Below are positions 44,783 through 55,939 of a stretch of 64,000 nucleotides of DNA, one piece after another (positions within the stretch are counted from its first letter, which is position 1; every line of letters begins with the position of its first letter). Both the position numbers and the translations under genes were made by a program. The stretch lies in assembly GCA_010093605.1 (NCBI GenBank), contig MU004188.1, forward strand, positions 1,880,983 to 1,944,982, in the 5' to 3' direction. The DNA comes from Lophium mytilinum. Its lineage: Eukaryota; Ascomycota; Dothideomycetes; Mytilinidiales; Mytilinidiaceae. The notes under the pieces were generated by a model. The model was not told where the DNA came from. It ran no database searches and worked only from the letters and a program-made list of their open reading frames with translations.

Positions 44783-44968
44783 TCATCCTTTTCTGGTCCA
44801 TATTTTCACCTCCCTCCCACCAACCACCCATGCGGCGTTGGCGGATGCCATGTTGAAACCACAGCCATTGCGTCGTAGTCGAGCAAGTGTTGAAGCACGT
44901 ATAGCTCCACACACCATTTCCCCTCCCTTTGGCCTTGTGAGCTCCCCGGTCCAGCCAGACTTCTCCAT
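44783..44968 (-). CDS. Candidate small ORF of locus E
   Basis: 61 codons on the minus strand, starting MEKSGWTGELTRPKGGEMVC, about 85 bp downstream of the TATA box of locus E. A shorter frame starts nearer the TATA box (ATG at 45016) but closes after four codons. No family is recognised. Confidence 0.22.
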   Translation of the reverse strand: MEKSGWTGELTRPKGGEMVCGAIRASTLARLRRNGCGFNMASANAAWVVGGREVKIWTRKG

Positions 44969-45051
44969 GAAGTGTTCGACTAATTGCCTTGAGCGGGAAG
45001 CTCAAACCTTTCCCATGCCAGACAAAGAGAGTTGCGCGGAGGTGGATGGAG

Positions 45052-45105
45052 TTTTTATAGGAGGGAGGAGAAGGAGATTAGGGGGGAACACGTGAGAAGC
45101 ACATG
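45052..45105 (-). promoter_or_regulatory. Locus E: twin E-box plus TATA box (minus strand)
   Basis: Read on the minus strand: CATGTG (45105-45100), 5 bp, CACGTG (45094-45089), then TATAAAAA (45059-45052). Same order and spacing class as loci A, C and D, facing loci A and B. Confidence 0.65.
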
Positions 45106-45209
45106 ACTTAGGATGCGGTGGCCTGACTATAGTGGGACTTGGTGAACTAAGCGGAAGTGAATGCGGTATGGTCGGAAAAGGAGGTCATATTCCTTCTCGG
45201 AAGCAAGGT

Positions 45210-46400
45210 GTTCTAAATCAGGTCGCCGTCAAAATGATAGGAACAAGCTACCGGAGCACCTCTATAGAAAGACTGAGAAGTCCGGTTACAAAAAGTCACA
45301 TTTCTAACCGTGAACCAGGTCGCCGTTGAAAGGATTATAAGAGCCTACTGGAGTACTTCCGTGAAATATTACAGACTCTAGTTACAAGAAGTCACATTTC
45401 TAACCGGGCGAAATAGGCACTTTTCATGACTAAAGAAAGACATCCTAAATTAGATCATCGTTAAGAGTATTAAGACAGCCTACCGGAGCATCTCTGCGAA
45501 AATGTTGCAGAGTCCACTTACAAAAAGTCATATTTGTAACCGTGCGAAATAGTCACTTTCCATGACTAAAGCAAGACGTCCTAAATCAGGTCGCCGTTAA
45601 AAGAATAACTAGAAGCTACCGGAGGACCTCCGTGCAGACATTATAAACTCTGGTTACAAGAAGTCACATTTCTAACCGCATAAGTCAATTTTTGTTGGAC
45701 ACGGAGGGCACACTGCGTGGTTTCTTTTCGCAACTAGAGTAGGGGCCGTCTGAATCGAGTCACCGTTTTGAGGATCACGCCAGCCTTCTGGAGCACCTCC
45801 ATAGCGCTCTTGTAGGGCTTGGTTACAAATAGTCACAGTTCTAAACGCGTGGATTGACATTGCTAAGTGCTTTAAAACGCCGAAGCAAGGGGGTCCAAAT
45901 CGAGTCTCCGTTTAGAGGATGATGTAGACCTTCCGGAGCTCCTCGGCCCAGTTTATGATAAGCCTAGTTACAAAGAGTCACATATTTAACCGCATGGACC
46001 CAGTTTTGTTAGACGCGAAGGGCACGCGGCGTCAACACCGGGTAGTTGCTTTTAATCACCGAAGTAAGGGTATTGATATCGAGTAGCCATTAAGAGGTTG
46101 ATGATAGATTACCCGGAGACCCTACTGGAGAATTAGAATCAGTCAGTCACAAGAACTTACAGATCTGACAGTGTGAAGCTCTTTTTAGTAGACGCGAGGG
46201 CACGCGGTGTTCACTCGGGGTGGTTACTTCTTCTACAATGAACCAGATTCGAAGCCTTCGAATCAGGCTGAGAGAAACAGGATGGGAGAAGTCATCGAAG
46301 GACCCCGAAGACGCTTTAGTGATTTTTCTTTCAAGTTCTCACAGATGTGACTGCCTAAGTCGATTTTTGTTAGACGCTGAGGGGTACGCCGCGTGCATTT
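45210..46400. repeat. Degenerate tandem array of about 100-180 bp units
   Basis: Seven recognisable units. Each holds GTCGCCGTTAAAAG-like text (at about 45221, 45319, 45450, 45587, 45757, 45902 and 46080), then TACCGGAGCACCTC-like text, then GGTTACAAAAAGTCACA followed by TTTCTAACC. The last pair forms an imperfect inverted repeat (GGTTACAAA against TTTCTAACC). Unit spacing grows left to right: 98, 131, 137, 170, 145 and 178 bp. Units are 60-90 % alike, with left ones closer to each other. Lengths are not multiples of three, so not a coding repeat. Confidence 0.8.
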
Positions 46401-46973
46401 AGCATTGCTGTTTCTTTCACCGCAATCAACCGGAATACTCTCGATAGACGCGCTGGAGACACGAATGCATTTTGTGGAGATAGTACAGCACGATCGCATT
46501 CGCGACCGCGTTCTTATATGGAGCATCTTGTATCTTTTCTGCAAAGACGTAGAGGTTGGCCAGGCGAAGAATCCTTCTTTCGCCAATAAGGTCGCCATTT
46601 TTCCTAGGACAGCGAGTTCGCTAGTGCAGAGGTAGTAGACATACAACATAGAGACCTCGAGGTCGTCTTTTAGTAGCGCTACGACGTGGGCTTCGGATCT
46701 CTTCTAGTTTCTATTCAGGGCTCGTTCGGAGAATTTGGAACTGGACCGGAGAAGTGTGTCGTCGACTAGAAATACTTCGCTGTTAGTGCACTTGCCGACG
46801 CAGACTTTGATTGTAGCTCGGCCAACGTAGTAAAGCTTTCGTCTTTTGGGCTCCCGGGAATCTTCGAGAGGCATGTTGTAGTATGAAAACAACTTGTACC
46901 TACCTATAAAGTCCAGGATGTTCGACGATTTTCCGTCTTTTAGGAAGCATATGCTCATCCCTCGCATTTGCAT
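46400..46973 (-). pseudogene. Broken BTB/POZ-domain gene
   Basis: Minus-strand text IKVCVGKCTNSEVFLVDDTL, then LRSSSKFSERALNRN, is the start of a fungal BTB domain (normally VHxxLLxxxSxFFxxAL). An in-frame TAG stands where Trp is usual (a G-to-A change), followed by KRSEAHVVALLKDDLEVSML and YVYYLCTSELAVLG. The end of the domain (RRILRLANLYVFAEKIQD, then APYKNAVANAIV) is in another frame, so at least one frameshift exists. BTB proteins of this type are numerous in filamentous fungi. The 3' end merges with the tandem array. Confidence 0.7.
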
Positions 46974-48143
46974 CTCTTAGTCTTCCAACTCTTACCATCT
47001 TTTTTCATCAAAGGCGATGTGTCTTCTCCGTTCCGTTCCTCTGCGGAGCGTTGTGTAGTTGATCGAAATTTTTCCACTACATAAGCTCTATCTAGTTATT
47101 AGCAATCGTTGCTGTTTGCTATTACTAAGTCCGGTACTAACGGTCAATTCACAATGATACTAGCTAGGACATCCAGACGACAATGCTGACTTTTTTGACT
47201 GCCTGTCCAATGATAGCCCACATCGTCAATTTCCCCAATTTTGCTCCCCCTCCAATCCGCGAAGCACTCCATCATACGACGCGCCATCATGTTTTGATCC
47301 CCGCATTGCAGACACCATAGAGGTCTATTTGATTAGCCTCCAGCCCTCTCGATTCCTGCACTGGGAACTTGTTTCTCCGCTATCGACAATCAAACATCCA
47401 AGGAGCAGTGAGCTTTTATAGCTCAAAAAAAGAAGCTTGAGCCTACATTAGTCAGAAGTCACGGGTAGCGCAGACGAGCAAGTGACTGAAAGAGAGATAC
47501 CACGGGATGCGCGGAAGTAACAGCGGAATAAAGGCTCATTACATCCGCGAGCGGCTGGCACGGGGCTAGAGAAACGAATTAGGTCCTCGGTGTTGTAATA
47601 AGATAGGCTTCTTGGAGACCGTCGGAATGTTATGTTACACAAGTTTTAGTATCATCGTATTGAAGCTCTCTTTGTTGATCTTTTGTGGAGGTCAGCTTTC
47701 AAAATTCGAAAGAGATCAATCATCAATGTGTACTTACAGTACTGATGTAAATCTTCTCCTTGCTACGGTCTGTGTTTTGTTTGGTCTGATGAGGGCGAAC
47801 GGTTGTAGCTTGGCGGTCTGAGAAAATCGGCTCGAGATAATACAAGCATAGACAATCAAAGCAATGATAACTTACGGCATACATCACATGAGTTCAGAGA
47901 AATTGGTTTGGGGTTAAGGAATTGCATTCTAGTAGGCCATGTGTCCAATCTACTCTACTCGCACTTCTTCAGAAAGACGGCGTAGAAAGGTAAGGGACGA
48001 AAGAAAAAGCCGGAAACAAAAAATCATTTCTCCAGTGTGACTTGAAGAATGAGCGAGACGCAGAAGTAAGAAACTCCTCATTCTCGAGATTTTCTAGAGA
48101 ATGAGCGAGGAAGAAGGAACAGTCTGGAGCTTCTTGATAGCTC
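46974..48143. other. Intergenic, 1.2 kb
   Basis: A/T-rich, no supported gene. Near 48040-48110 a short phrase (gaatgagcgag) occurs twice. Nothing else is seen. Confidence 0.45.
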
Positions 48144-49217
48144 CTAGACAGAGCGCTGAGCTCGGCCTACGAATCGTTTGGCGATCTTGCCATTCTGGCA
48201 CTTTGTTCCAGCGGCAACGGGCTGCCATATGACATTGCCGAAGTTGCAGATACCATATTGGTCTTCACCTTTGCAAACGATGTCGCCGTTTTTGCTGCAA
48301 GTACCGCCGCCGCCTCCAGTCGAAGGAGACCCGGATGGAGCTACTGGGATGGACGGAGCTGCTGGAACGGATGGAACTGCTGGAACGGAAGAAGCCGCTG
48401 GAGCGGAGGGAGCTGCAGAGTCAGGTGGCGAGCCAGTCACCGTAACGAGCGTCGAGGGTGTAGAAGCCATGAGGCCAGTAGGGGGTCCGCTCATTGAGGG
48501 AGCTGATGGGGCGACAGTGTTCGGCATCGTCGCAGGCTGAGTGCCTTGACCGCCACCTGGAGGCGCAGGACCACCACAAAGGCCAAGAAATGGTCCATTT
48601 CCGATGACAGTGACATGTTCTCCTGGATTCTCGTACTTGTAATCGCTTCCCGCTGTGGTCTTACACTTATTTTGCGAATCGATGTTGGCTACGGCCATAT
48701 CGGGAAGCTGGTCGAAAGCGGAGTGATCGGACGCACCCCCGGAAACTGTAATAGGCGCACACGAAGTGTAGAATTCCCTGTTGCCCACTTTATTTTGCCA
48801 AGACCATATGAAAGTGGACTCTCCATTGGGTACTTCCTTAGGAATACTGAACGGGAAGGTGCTGGGGCCATTATTTCCAGGGCCATTTCCGGGACATCCG
48901 CCTTCAATGGAGTAAATCACCTTGAATTTTGAATCCTTTGTGGGCTTCTTATCCATAGTGACTGACAACTGGCACGAACCGCCCCCATGAGTTGCAGTGC
49001 CGGTGAACGATAGCGTTAGGTTCTCTCCGACTTTCATGTTGTTCATCGTGGCGACCTCGTAGGGTATGTTCTTGCAGGGGAAGTTTGCGCCGGATTCGAC
49101 GAGCGGACTGTTGTCTTGACCACTGAAAGGAACTGGTGTCTTCATAAACATATGCCCGGAGACACCTGTCATGAGTATAGTGCCAAAGAAGGCGGCGGTG
49201 ATGCCCGACTTGAACAT
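48144..49217 (-). CDS. Lytic polysaccharide monooxygenase, AA11 family
   Basis: Single exon, 357 aa from ATG 49217 (an upstream extension in frame is not used). The signal peptide ends VSG so that His22 is the mature N-terminus and one half of the copper histidine brace; His77 in TATHGGGSCQ is the other. Also seen: NSPLVESGANFPCKN, SIEGGCPGNGPGNNGPSTFP and NKVGNREFYTSCAPI. A Ser/Pro/Ala-rich linker (about 235-305) leads to a C-terminal X278-like module (CSKNGDIVCKGEDQYGICNF). AA11 enzymes oxidatively cleave chitin, here outside the cell. Confidence 0.92.
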   Translation of the reverse strand: MFKSGITAAFFGTILMTGVSGHMFMKTPVPFSGQDNSPLVESGANFPCKNIPYEVATMNNMKVGENLTLSFTGTATHGGGSCQLSVTMDKKPTKDSKFKVIYSIEGGCPGNGPGNNGPSTFPFSIPKEVPNGESTFIWSWQNKVGNREFYTSCAPITVSGGASDHSAFDQLPDMAVANIDSQNKCKTTAGSDYKYENPGEHVTVIGNGPFLGLCGGPAPPGGGQGTQPATMPNTVAPSAPSMSGPPTGLMASTPSTLVTVTGSPPDSAAPSAPAASSVPAVPSVPAAPSIPVAPSGSPSTGGGGGTCSKNGDIVCKGEDQYGICNFGNVIWQPVAAGTKCQNGKIAKRFVGRAQRSV

Positions 49218-50503
49218 GGCCGTGGTTGTGTGGATTTGAGTAATGTGGTGAGAAGCTTTGGGTATGGTTGTAGAAAGAAGCTTTCTGTTCGGGTTTCGAG
49301 TTTGAACCTGCTGTTTGTTTGTAGAAGGTTCTGGTTGTGAGTTGTGTGAGGTTTCTGGTGATAAAATGATGGGGAGGGGTCTCTTGGGGGATTTATAGGT
49401 AGAGGAAGAGCGCTTAAACAATGTGACTGTGCACGTTGTAGAATACGTTGTGCTCATACACTGATATGTAAACACCTGTAAGGTCATACTGAATACTATG
49501 AGAGATTCTGCTCGGAAGTGTCGGAGCTCATGGGAAAACAATGCAATAATTCTTTTGGGGGTGACTCAATAAAGCCATTGTGAGTTTCTGAATGACCGAG
49601 ACAATGAAACAAAGAGATTGTATTTGTTTTGCTGGCGGGTTAGCCACGAGTAGAAGTGAGATTCGTGAAGACAGCAAGGACCGACTATTCGACTATGGTA
49701 GGGTCGCGGTATTTCGAGGTATGGAGATATAATAGCAATAATCTTTAACCATCATCTTGATGTATGAACAGAGGTCAACCGCTGCTCCAAGATAGGGATA
49801 TCCTGCGAAGATGCCGCTCCACGCTATTGCATGGTTCGAAGGAGTGGTAACGGCCCAAGTGGAACACATATCGAGTGCTAGACGTTGCCATAAGTTCAGT
49901 CATAGCTCCGATTGTAGACGACCAAGCTAAAGAGCGCTTCGAGGTGTTTATGTCTTGCAAACGCTCCCTGACAATTGTTTCTGACTCTTTATTCGCCATT
50001 TACGGTCCAAAGACATGATGAGCCATGCTGATGACAGAAGCGGAGCCAGAGGTACGACTAAATGGCGGGAGTTTTAGATAACTTTAAGAAAGGTGATGTG
50101 AAGTTCCGATGTCAGAAAGTCTGTGACATTGGAGATGGGCTTCTGAAGATGGAGAAAGTAGAGGCTCGGGCGAAGCAAGGAGAGAGGCATAGGTTGTCGT
50201 TGTGATACGCTAGTCTCTTTCCAATTAGCGCATCTTGGCGACGTTCCTGAGCAAAGCGCAACGGGCAGCTTTTGGAGACCATCAACGCGCCGCATTCACC
50301 GCGACCCTTGCGGTTCCGCCAATCCACGACCATTTCCGTCCCTCGCCACCGAGAAGCGGTCGCATTCACGCGCTCACCCAGCCGGAACTCTGCGCCTTCT
50401 GCTGTTGCCCACGGTTCCGACGCGTCTGGGATTCCTAGGATTCCTTCGAACCTCCCGTCTGCAGCTTCACCTTTTTGTGAGCGCATCGCGCAACGCTACC
50501 ACC
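49218..50503. other. Divergent intergenic LPMO / SNF5
   Basis: About 1.3 kb. TATA-less near SNF5. A leader of about 170 bp before 50504 is in an open frame but lacks conserved text. No other gene is supported. Confidence 0.45.
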
Positions 50504-52673
50504 ATGTCCTCGATGGGGAAGATCAACCCCCCGCAAGCCTTCATATCGAGTTATGCGCCGCGACTGCGAACATACGGAAATTCGCTGATTTCACCAATCG
50601 TCCCCCCTGCGAACACGCTTCCAATCCCCCGAACCACGAAACGAGGAACCACCGCCATCAACTACGCCGAAGATGGGTACGACGATGAAGATTTTGATAG
50701 CGAAGGGCCCAGGCGACCAACTGGCCTCCGGAGCTTGAGGCGGGATGAAACGAACGTAGACAAAGCTGGCCAGATCGCGGAGCTTGGGAAAGAGCTCACC
50801 GCGCCTGTCGAGGTGCAAGGGATATGGAGAGACTGGATGGGCAAGCCCAAGGGTTCCAAGTAAGCGGGGATCTGTTATTTGTTATTGTGTGGATTGTTGG
50901 CTAATGATCGCTAGGGTCAGGACCGAGAGACAGCTCCAGATCCAGTCCGCTCTACCTCTCACTCTCATACCCATTCGAATAGACCTTGACATCCAGCCTT
51001 TCCGACCTGATGCGCCGCTTCCCACACCCAACAATGCGCGAGATTTCGGTATTGATGAGAGTCTACCCGCCTACAAACAGCCAGAGATGACACCAGCATT
51101 CCGATTGAAGGACGCTTTCCTATGGAATCTTCACGAGGCCCTCACAACTCCAGACCAGTTCGCCAAGGTCTTCGTTGACGAACTCGACTTTCCCAACGAT
51201 CGAAAGCCCGCGTTGGTCATGACCATCGCAGGACAGATCCGACAGCAACTGGAAGAGTACGCTGGCGTAGCCCTACACCCTCTGTTTCACTCGACAACAA
51301 GCACAGCAAATGATGGTAATGCAGTCAAATTAGTACAGCCTGCGCCATCGCGAGATGAGTCATCTACGCCTGCCCCCGCCTTGAATGGAATGTCTTCTAT
51401 CCTATCAAATATCTCGAATTTCTCGAATGGCAGCAATGGAACCCCTGGTACACAAACACCCGTCAAAGCGACAAATGGCGTCAACGGTATCACGGCAACC
51501 GCGACCCCATTACCCGAAGAAGATATTCACAACCCGGACGACACATATCGCTGCATCATCAATCTCAACATCAACCTCCTGAATCGCCTCTACAGTGACA
51601 AGTTCGAATGGTCCCTCCTGCACCCTCCTGGATTTGCTGAAGTATTCGCAAAACAGACATGCGCCGACCTTGGACTCGCCGGTGAATGGGTTCCGGCGAT
51701 GACACATGCCATCTACGAGGCTGTTCTACGATTGAAAAAGGAGGCCTGTGAGAACGGTGGCTTGGTTGGCGGATATGGCGAGATCGACAACGATGCTGCT
51801 GAAGGCGCGGAAGCCGGTTGGCGGTACGATCACGAGCACCTCTGCGATGAGTGGGAACCGAAAGTCGAGATTCTGTCCAAGGAGGAGATTGAAAAACGCG
51901 AGGGCGATCGCGAAAGGCAGATTCGAAGATTAAGGCGAGAGACCGCAAGATTCTCCTCGACAGCGAATATGACAGGCGGCATGCCCCAGGGCGGCGACTT
52001 CTTTGCCAATCCAGAATCACAAGAGCAAGCAATGGGTAGGGGAGAAAGGAATAAGAAGAAGAGACGGTTCAGAAGTCTGAGTCCGGTGTCAAGAGACACA
52101 CCGGATGTGGGTGGCACAGGCTATGGAGGTCAAGGTGGTGGACTGCAGGAGTGGTGAGTGTTTGTTCGACTCTTACATCCACGTCACTTTGCTAACATGA
52201 TGCGCAGGGAGCGACAAAACTGGCGATGCGCGCACTGCTGGGTCTGGGGTTCCGCAGTCTGGGCTGTGAGAGACGGACCAAACGGCCCAAGAGTGAGTCT
52301 TCCGCCCGTATCGTCATTTGATCATGACTGACATATGACAGACGCTCTGCAACAACTGTGGCCTGCTCTACGAACGCGACAAGCGACTCCCACCTTGGTC
52401 CAAAGACAACTTCCTTCACGAGAAGGCTTATGGAACTCGGTGATTGGATATCGTGTTCTGATCTGTTCTTTTTCAATTATCTAACCCTTTCTCTGTAGAA
52501 CTCCGGCCATTCCTTGGGCCGCGTGGAAAGACATTCCAGAGCATTACCGGAACTACGAGCTGGACAGCCTCGTTAGGCTTTACGGGCTTTACAGCACTAT
52601 AGCCATCAAACTACCGGTGGATCCGGCACTTCTATCTCTATTAGACCCCGATCCTTCTTCAAACCTTGGGTAG
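50504..52673 (+). CDS. SFH1: SNF5/SFH1 chromatin-remodelling subunit with GATA-like finger
   Basis: Exons 50504-50859, 50915-52153, 52208-52292, 52342-52439 and 52499-52673; 650 aa. Starts MSSMGKINPPQAFISSYAPR. Two SNF5 repeats: LIPIRIDLDIQPFRPDA to LVMTIAGQIRQQLEEY, and YRCIINLNINLLNRLYSDKF to WVPAMTHAIYEAVLRLKKEA. A C-terminal zinc finger CAHC-x20-CNNC (VWGSAVWAVRDGPNGPRT, then LCNNCGLLYERDKRLPPW) is GATA-like. The last exon adds a conserved-looking tail (TPAIPWAAWKDIPEHYRNYE). Core subunit of SWI/SNF or RSC; which one cannot be settled here. Confidence 0.9.
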
Positions 52674-53274
52674 ATGATGCCGTGTTACGGGCTTCGACGA
52701 GTCGCCTGGCTGAGAAGTAAGCTTTGCTGATCGAACTTTCTTGCATGAGCCTGGGCTGGACTAGGCTTTTTATGTGGCATCTTACAGAGCGCGGCGTTGG
52801 GTTTGGGATCCTGGTTTGCTGGCTTGTAATACTAGGTTCCCAAGTGTATTCGGTGGTTAAGGTTATGGGGTTAGGAAATCTGCCTGCTTAAAAGGTATTA
52901 ACCAAGCTATCGCGCAGGCTTAGTGAGTAGAAATTTAGGTTGAAGTTATTAATACTCTTGCGTGTTGCATTCTTGCGCTGCTACGAGAAACACTATGATG
53001 CTTTCCTTAGGGTACGACCTTGCCGCTCTCTGTGGTGCTTCAGCACCCAATTATAGTCTGGCGAAAAACACAACGCCTAACAATGTGTCCCATTCTGCGT
53101 GGAACCCAAATCAATCACGTGATCCACCAACCGGGAAAACCCCGGCATGCCTGACATCCCCGTAAATTTATCCAAGCGCAACAGCCTCACCTCCAACCTC
53201 GACCTCGACCTCTCACCTCCACATCTTCCTACCTCACACTTCCACCGTCCCAAAACTCCCTCCAACCCGCCAAA
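52674..53274. other. Intergenic SNF5 to zinc-finger gene
   Basis: About 600 bp. A CACGTG box lies near 53117-53122, about 155 bp upstream of the next ATG. Nothing else. Confidence 0.45.
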
Positions 53275-54159
53275 ATGTCCGAATACTGGAAATCCGTCCC
53301 GAAATACTGGTGCAAATTCTGCAGCGACTACTTCAAAGACACGCCTTTCGCGCGGCGCGAGCACGACGCCACCCCCAAGCACCAGCGCAACATCCAGCGC
53401 TCGTTGCGGGAGCTGCAGAAGACGCAGGAGCGCGAACAGCGCGAGAAGGCGCGCGCGCAGGCGGAGATCGCGCGGCTGAATGGGGTCGTGCCGGGCGTAG
53501 CTGGTGCGGCCGGAGTGAGTGAGTTGCCTTGGAAGGCGAAGGCGGTTGAGAAGAGCACGGGAGAGAAACAACAGGTGACGTTGGAAGAGCGGCGAAGGCA
53601 GATGCAGGAGTTGGTGGCGTTGGGGGTGCAGGTGCCGGAGGCGTATAGGAAGGAGATGGCGATGGTGGGGGGGTGGGAGACTGTGTCGAGTCGGGTGGTT
53701 GAGAATAATGATGAGGGGAAGGGGTTTGAGACGTTGTCGGTGGGGGTGAGGAAGAGGAAGGTTGATGAGGAGGAGGAGGAGGAGGCGAGGGCGGCGGAGG
53801 AGGTCGCGTCGAGGCGGAAGGGGTGGGGGCAGGCGTTTAAGGAGTTTCCGGGGAGTAGGGCGAGCGAGGCGGATTTGGATGTGTTGATGAGTATTGGGAA
53901 GAGGGAGAAGGGGGTGAAGAAGGAGGAGGAGGGTAAGGGGAGTGTGAAGGTTGAGGAGGGTGCGGAGGGTACGCCTGCGAAGCAGAATACGAATGCGGGA
54001 GACGAGCCGGCGCCGAAGGAAGAAGAGGCAGAGAAGAAGTTGAGTGAGGTGCCGGTGGCTGGCGATGCAACCATGCCTCCGGAGGCGAAGGCTGAGGAGA
54101 AAGTCGCTGTGCCAGCGGTGGTCTTCAAGAAGCGGAAGAGGGCTCCGAAGCCTGCTTGA
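53275..54159 (+). CDS. U1-type zinc finger splicing protein (WBP4/FBP21-like)
   Basis: Single exon, 294 aa. The N-terminus MSEYWKSVPKYWCKFCSDYF, then FARREHDATPKHQRNIQ, is a U1C/matrin-type C2H2 finger with the first Cys pair CKFC and His at 30 and 36. A helix rich in Glu/Arg and long acidic/Lys tracts follow, ending FKKRKRAPKP, a likely nuclear signal. WBP4-like proteins join spliceosomal B complexes. WW domains of animal WBP4 are absent, usual for fungi. Confidence 0.8.
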   Translation: MSEYWKSVPKYWCKFCSDYFKDTPFARREHDATPKHQRNIQRSLRELQKTQEREQREKARAQAEIARLNGVVPGVAGAAGVSELPWKAKAVEKSTGEKQQVTLEERRRQMQELVALGVQVPEAYRKEMAMVGGWETVSSRVVENNDEGKGFETLSVGVRKRKVDEEEEEEARAAEEVASRRKGWGQAFKEFPGSRASEADLDVLMSIGKREKGVKKEEEGKGSVKVEEGAEGTPAKQNTNAGDEPAPKEEEAEKKLSEVPVAGDATMPPEAKAEEKVAVPAVVFKKRKRAPKPA

Positions 54160-54841
54160 GTCAGGACGATGTGCGACTACTACGATACCCAAACCCGAGG
54201 AGCACTAGAAGAGCCACGACAAAACACCAGCTTCACATAGTACACCCATCGACCTTCTGGGTACCCAGATTACTATCACTTAACCCATCAAGCTGGAGAC
54301 AACCTTATCGACAGCGACAATAGCGGCTCGCCACACTCAAATCATCATACTACACCAGTATAGCCTCTGATCTTGTCAGAAACGACTAGCGATGAGCATA
54401 GTGTATGTTACAAAAGCACTTATAGCTCATACTGGGATGCGCTACCCTCGCTGTCCTGGCATTATGAGCTTTTTTGTTGCATGTCATAGAAGGAGGTGTA
54501 TGTGTACTTCTTCTCCATGACCCACAATCACTGACACCTTGGAAAGGATTAAACCCAACAGGACCGGGCGAGGTTCCGAAAGATGGACCGACAGCTGCCC
54601 CCACAAAAAGTCGGCTAGTGGAGTTCAGAGGCACAAAGCGTGGATAGGAAATGGCTTTGCTAGCCCACATAAACTGGCAATCAATCAAACCAATTTCACT
54701 TCCAAAGTCATGCTTATTCGGGTATATGTATTTTGTTGCTATTGCTTGCACCAATCTAACCCGCAGATATCCATCCTTTATGTGCCGAAACCGCCCACCA
54801 CCTTAATCCCTAGGCCATGATCAAGTTCCCTTAGACATTCT
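54160..54841. other. Convergent intergenic zinc-finger gene / AKR
   Basis: About 680 bp between two stop codons; probably two 3' UTRs. No gene is seen. Confidence 0.45.
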
Positions 54842-55939
54842 TTACTCATCATCGCCAAAGAAAACCTTCACCGGCAACCACGCATCCCCACACACCTTGA
54901 AGCGGTCCGGCAGGCTGCTCAGCTTCGTCATCTCCTCGTCCGTCAGCTCCCACCCGTCCAGCTCGAAATTGCCCTCGATCCGCGACGCCGTCACGCTCTT
55001 CGGGATGACGCTGGTGCCGCGCTGCAGGCCCCACTTCAGCAGCACTTGCTGCACGGACTTGCCCTTGGCTTCGGCGAGGGCTTTCAGCTGGGCGTCTTTG
55101 TAGAGCGGCGAGTCGGTGCTGCCGAGGCAGGAGTAGGCGGTGCAGTGGATGCCTTTGGCTTTGCAGTAGTCGAGGAGCTTGGGGCTGGGAGGGTGAACGT
55201 TAGGAGAAGCTCTGGATGGAAGGGGAGGGAACAAAAGGGCTTACGAAGGGTTGTTGGGGTGCAGCTCGATCTGGTTGACGGCGGGCACGATCTTGGTCGA
55301 CGGGTCGTTGAGGAGGATCTCGAGGTTCTTGATGGCGAAGTTGGAGACGCCGATGTTCTTGACGCGGCCGGAAGCGGGGAGCTTTTGGAGCTCTTGCCTG
55401 AAAGCTGGGTTAGCTTGATGTCAGCGGTGAGGTGCTAGGGATGAAACTAACCAGGTCTTGATGAAGTTCCAGTCTGGGAGATGCTTCTTCAGGTCCTTGG
55501 GGTCGGTGCTGGAAGGCCAGTGCTATAAATATATATCAGCAAACTGATTTTCCTTTGAGTTGATCAGAGGCGTCAAGCTCAAACTTACCATAAGATACAG
55601 ATCCACATAGTCCACGCCCAAGCTCTTCAAGCTGGAGGTGATGCCCTCCTCAACGCGGTGGTGCCACGGGTTGTCGAGCTTGGTGGTAATCCAGATCTCC
55701 TCGCGGGGGACACCAGAGTCGCGGATTCCCTGTCCAACCTCCTCCTCATTCTCATACGCCAGGGCCGTGTCAATGTGGCGGTAGCCTTTCTGAAGCGCGA
55801 CCTTGACAGCATTGCGGACCTCATTGGGCTTGGATTGCCATGTTCCCAGGCCAACCGCGGGGATCTTCGCCCCGGTGTTGAGGGTGAACGTAGCAGAAGT
55901 GGGATTGAGCATTCTGAGGGCTTTGGTTGCTTTGAGCAT
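54842..55939 (-). CDS. Aldo-keto reductase
   Basis: Exons 55939-55589, 55522-55452, 55397-55245 and 55184-54842; 305 aa. TIM-barrel AKR with [19 protein letters not shown] at the start. Catalytic tetrad Asp57, Tyr62, Lys87 and His118 (the His is the first residue of exon 2). NADPH-binding text [10 protein letters not shown] near the C-terminus. [18 protein letters not shown] is the family mid-signature. Acts on small carbonyl compounds in the cytosol (glycerol dehydrogenase/xylose reductase relatives); the substrate is not readable. Confidence 0.92.

Noticed and set aside
53328-54128. 266-codon minus frame opposite the zinc-finger gene
   Set aside because: Antisense shadow of Glu/Lys-rich coding sequence (Ser/Phe/Pro text); the plus strand carries the recognised U1-type finger.
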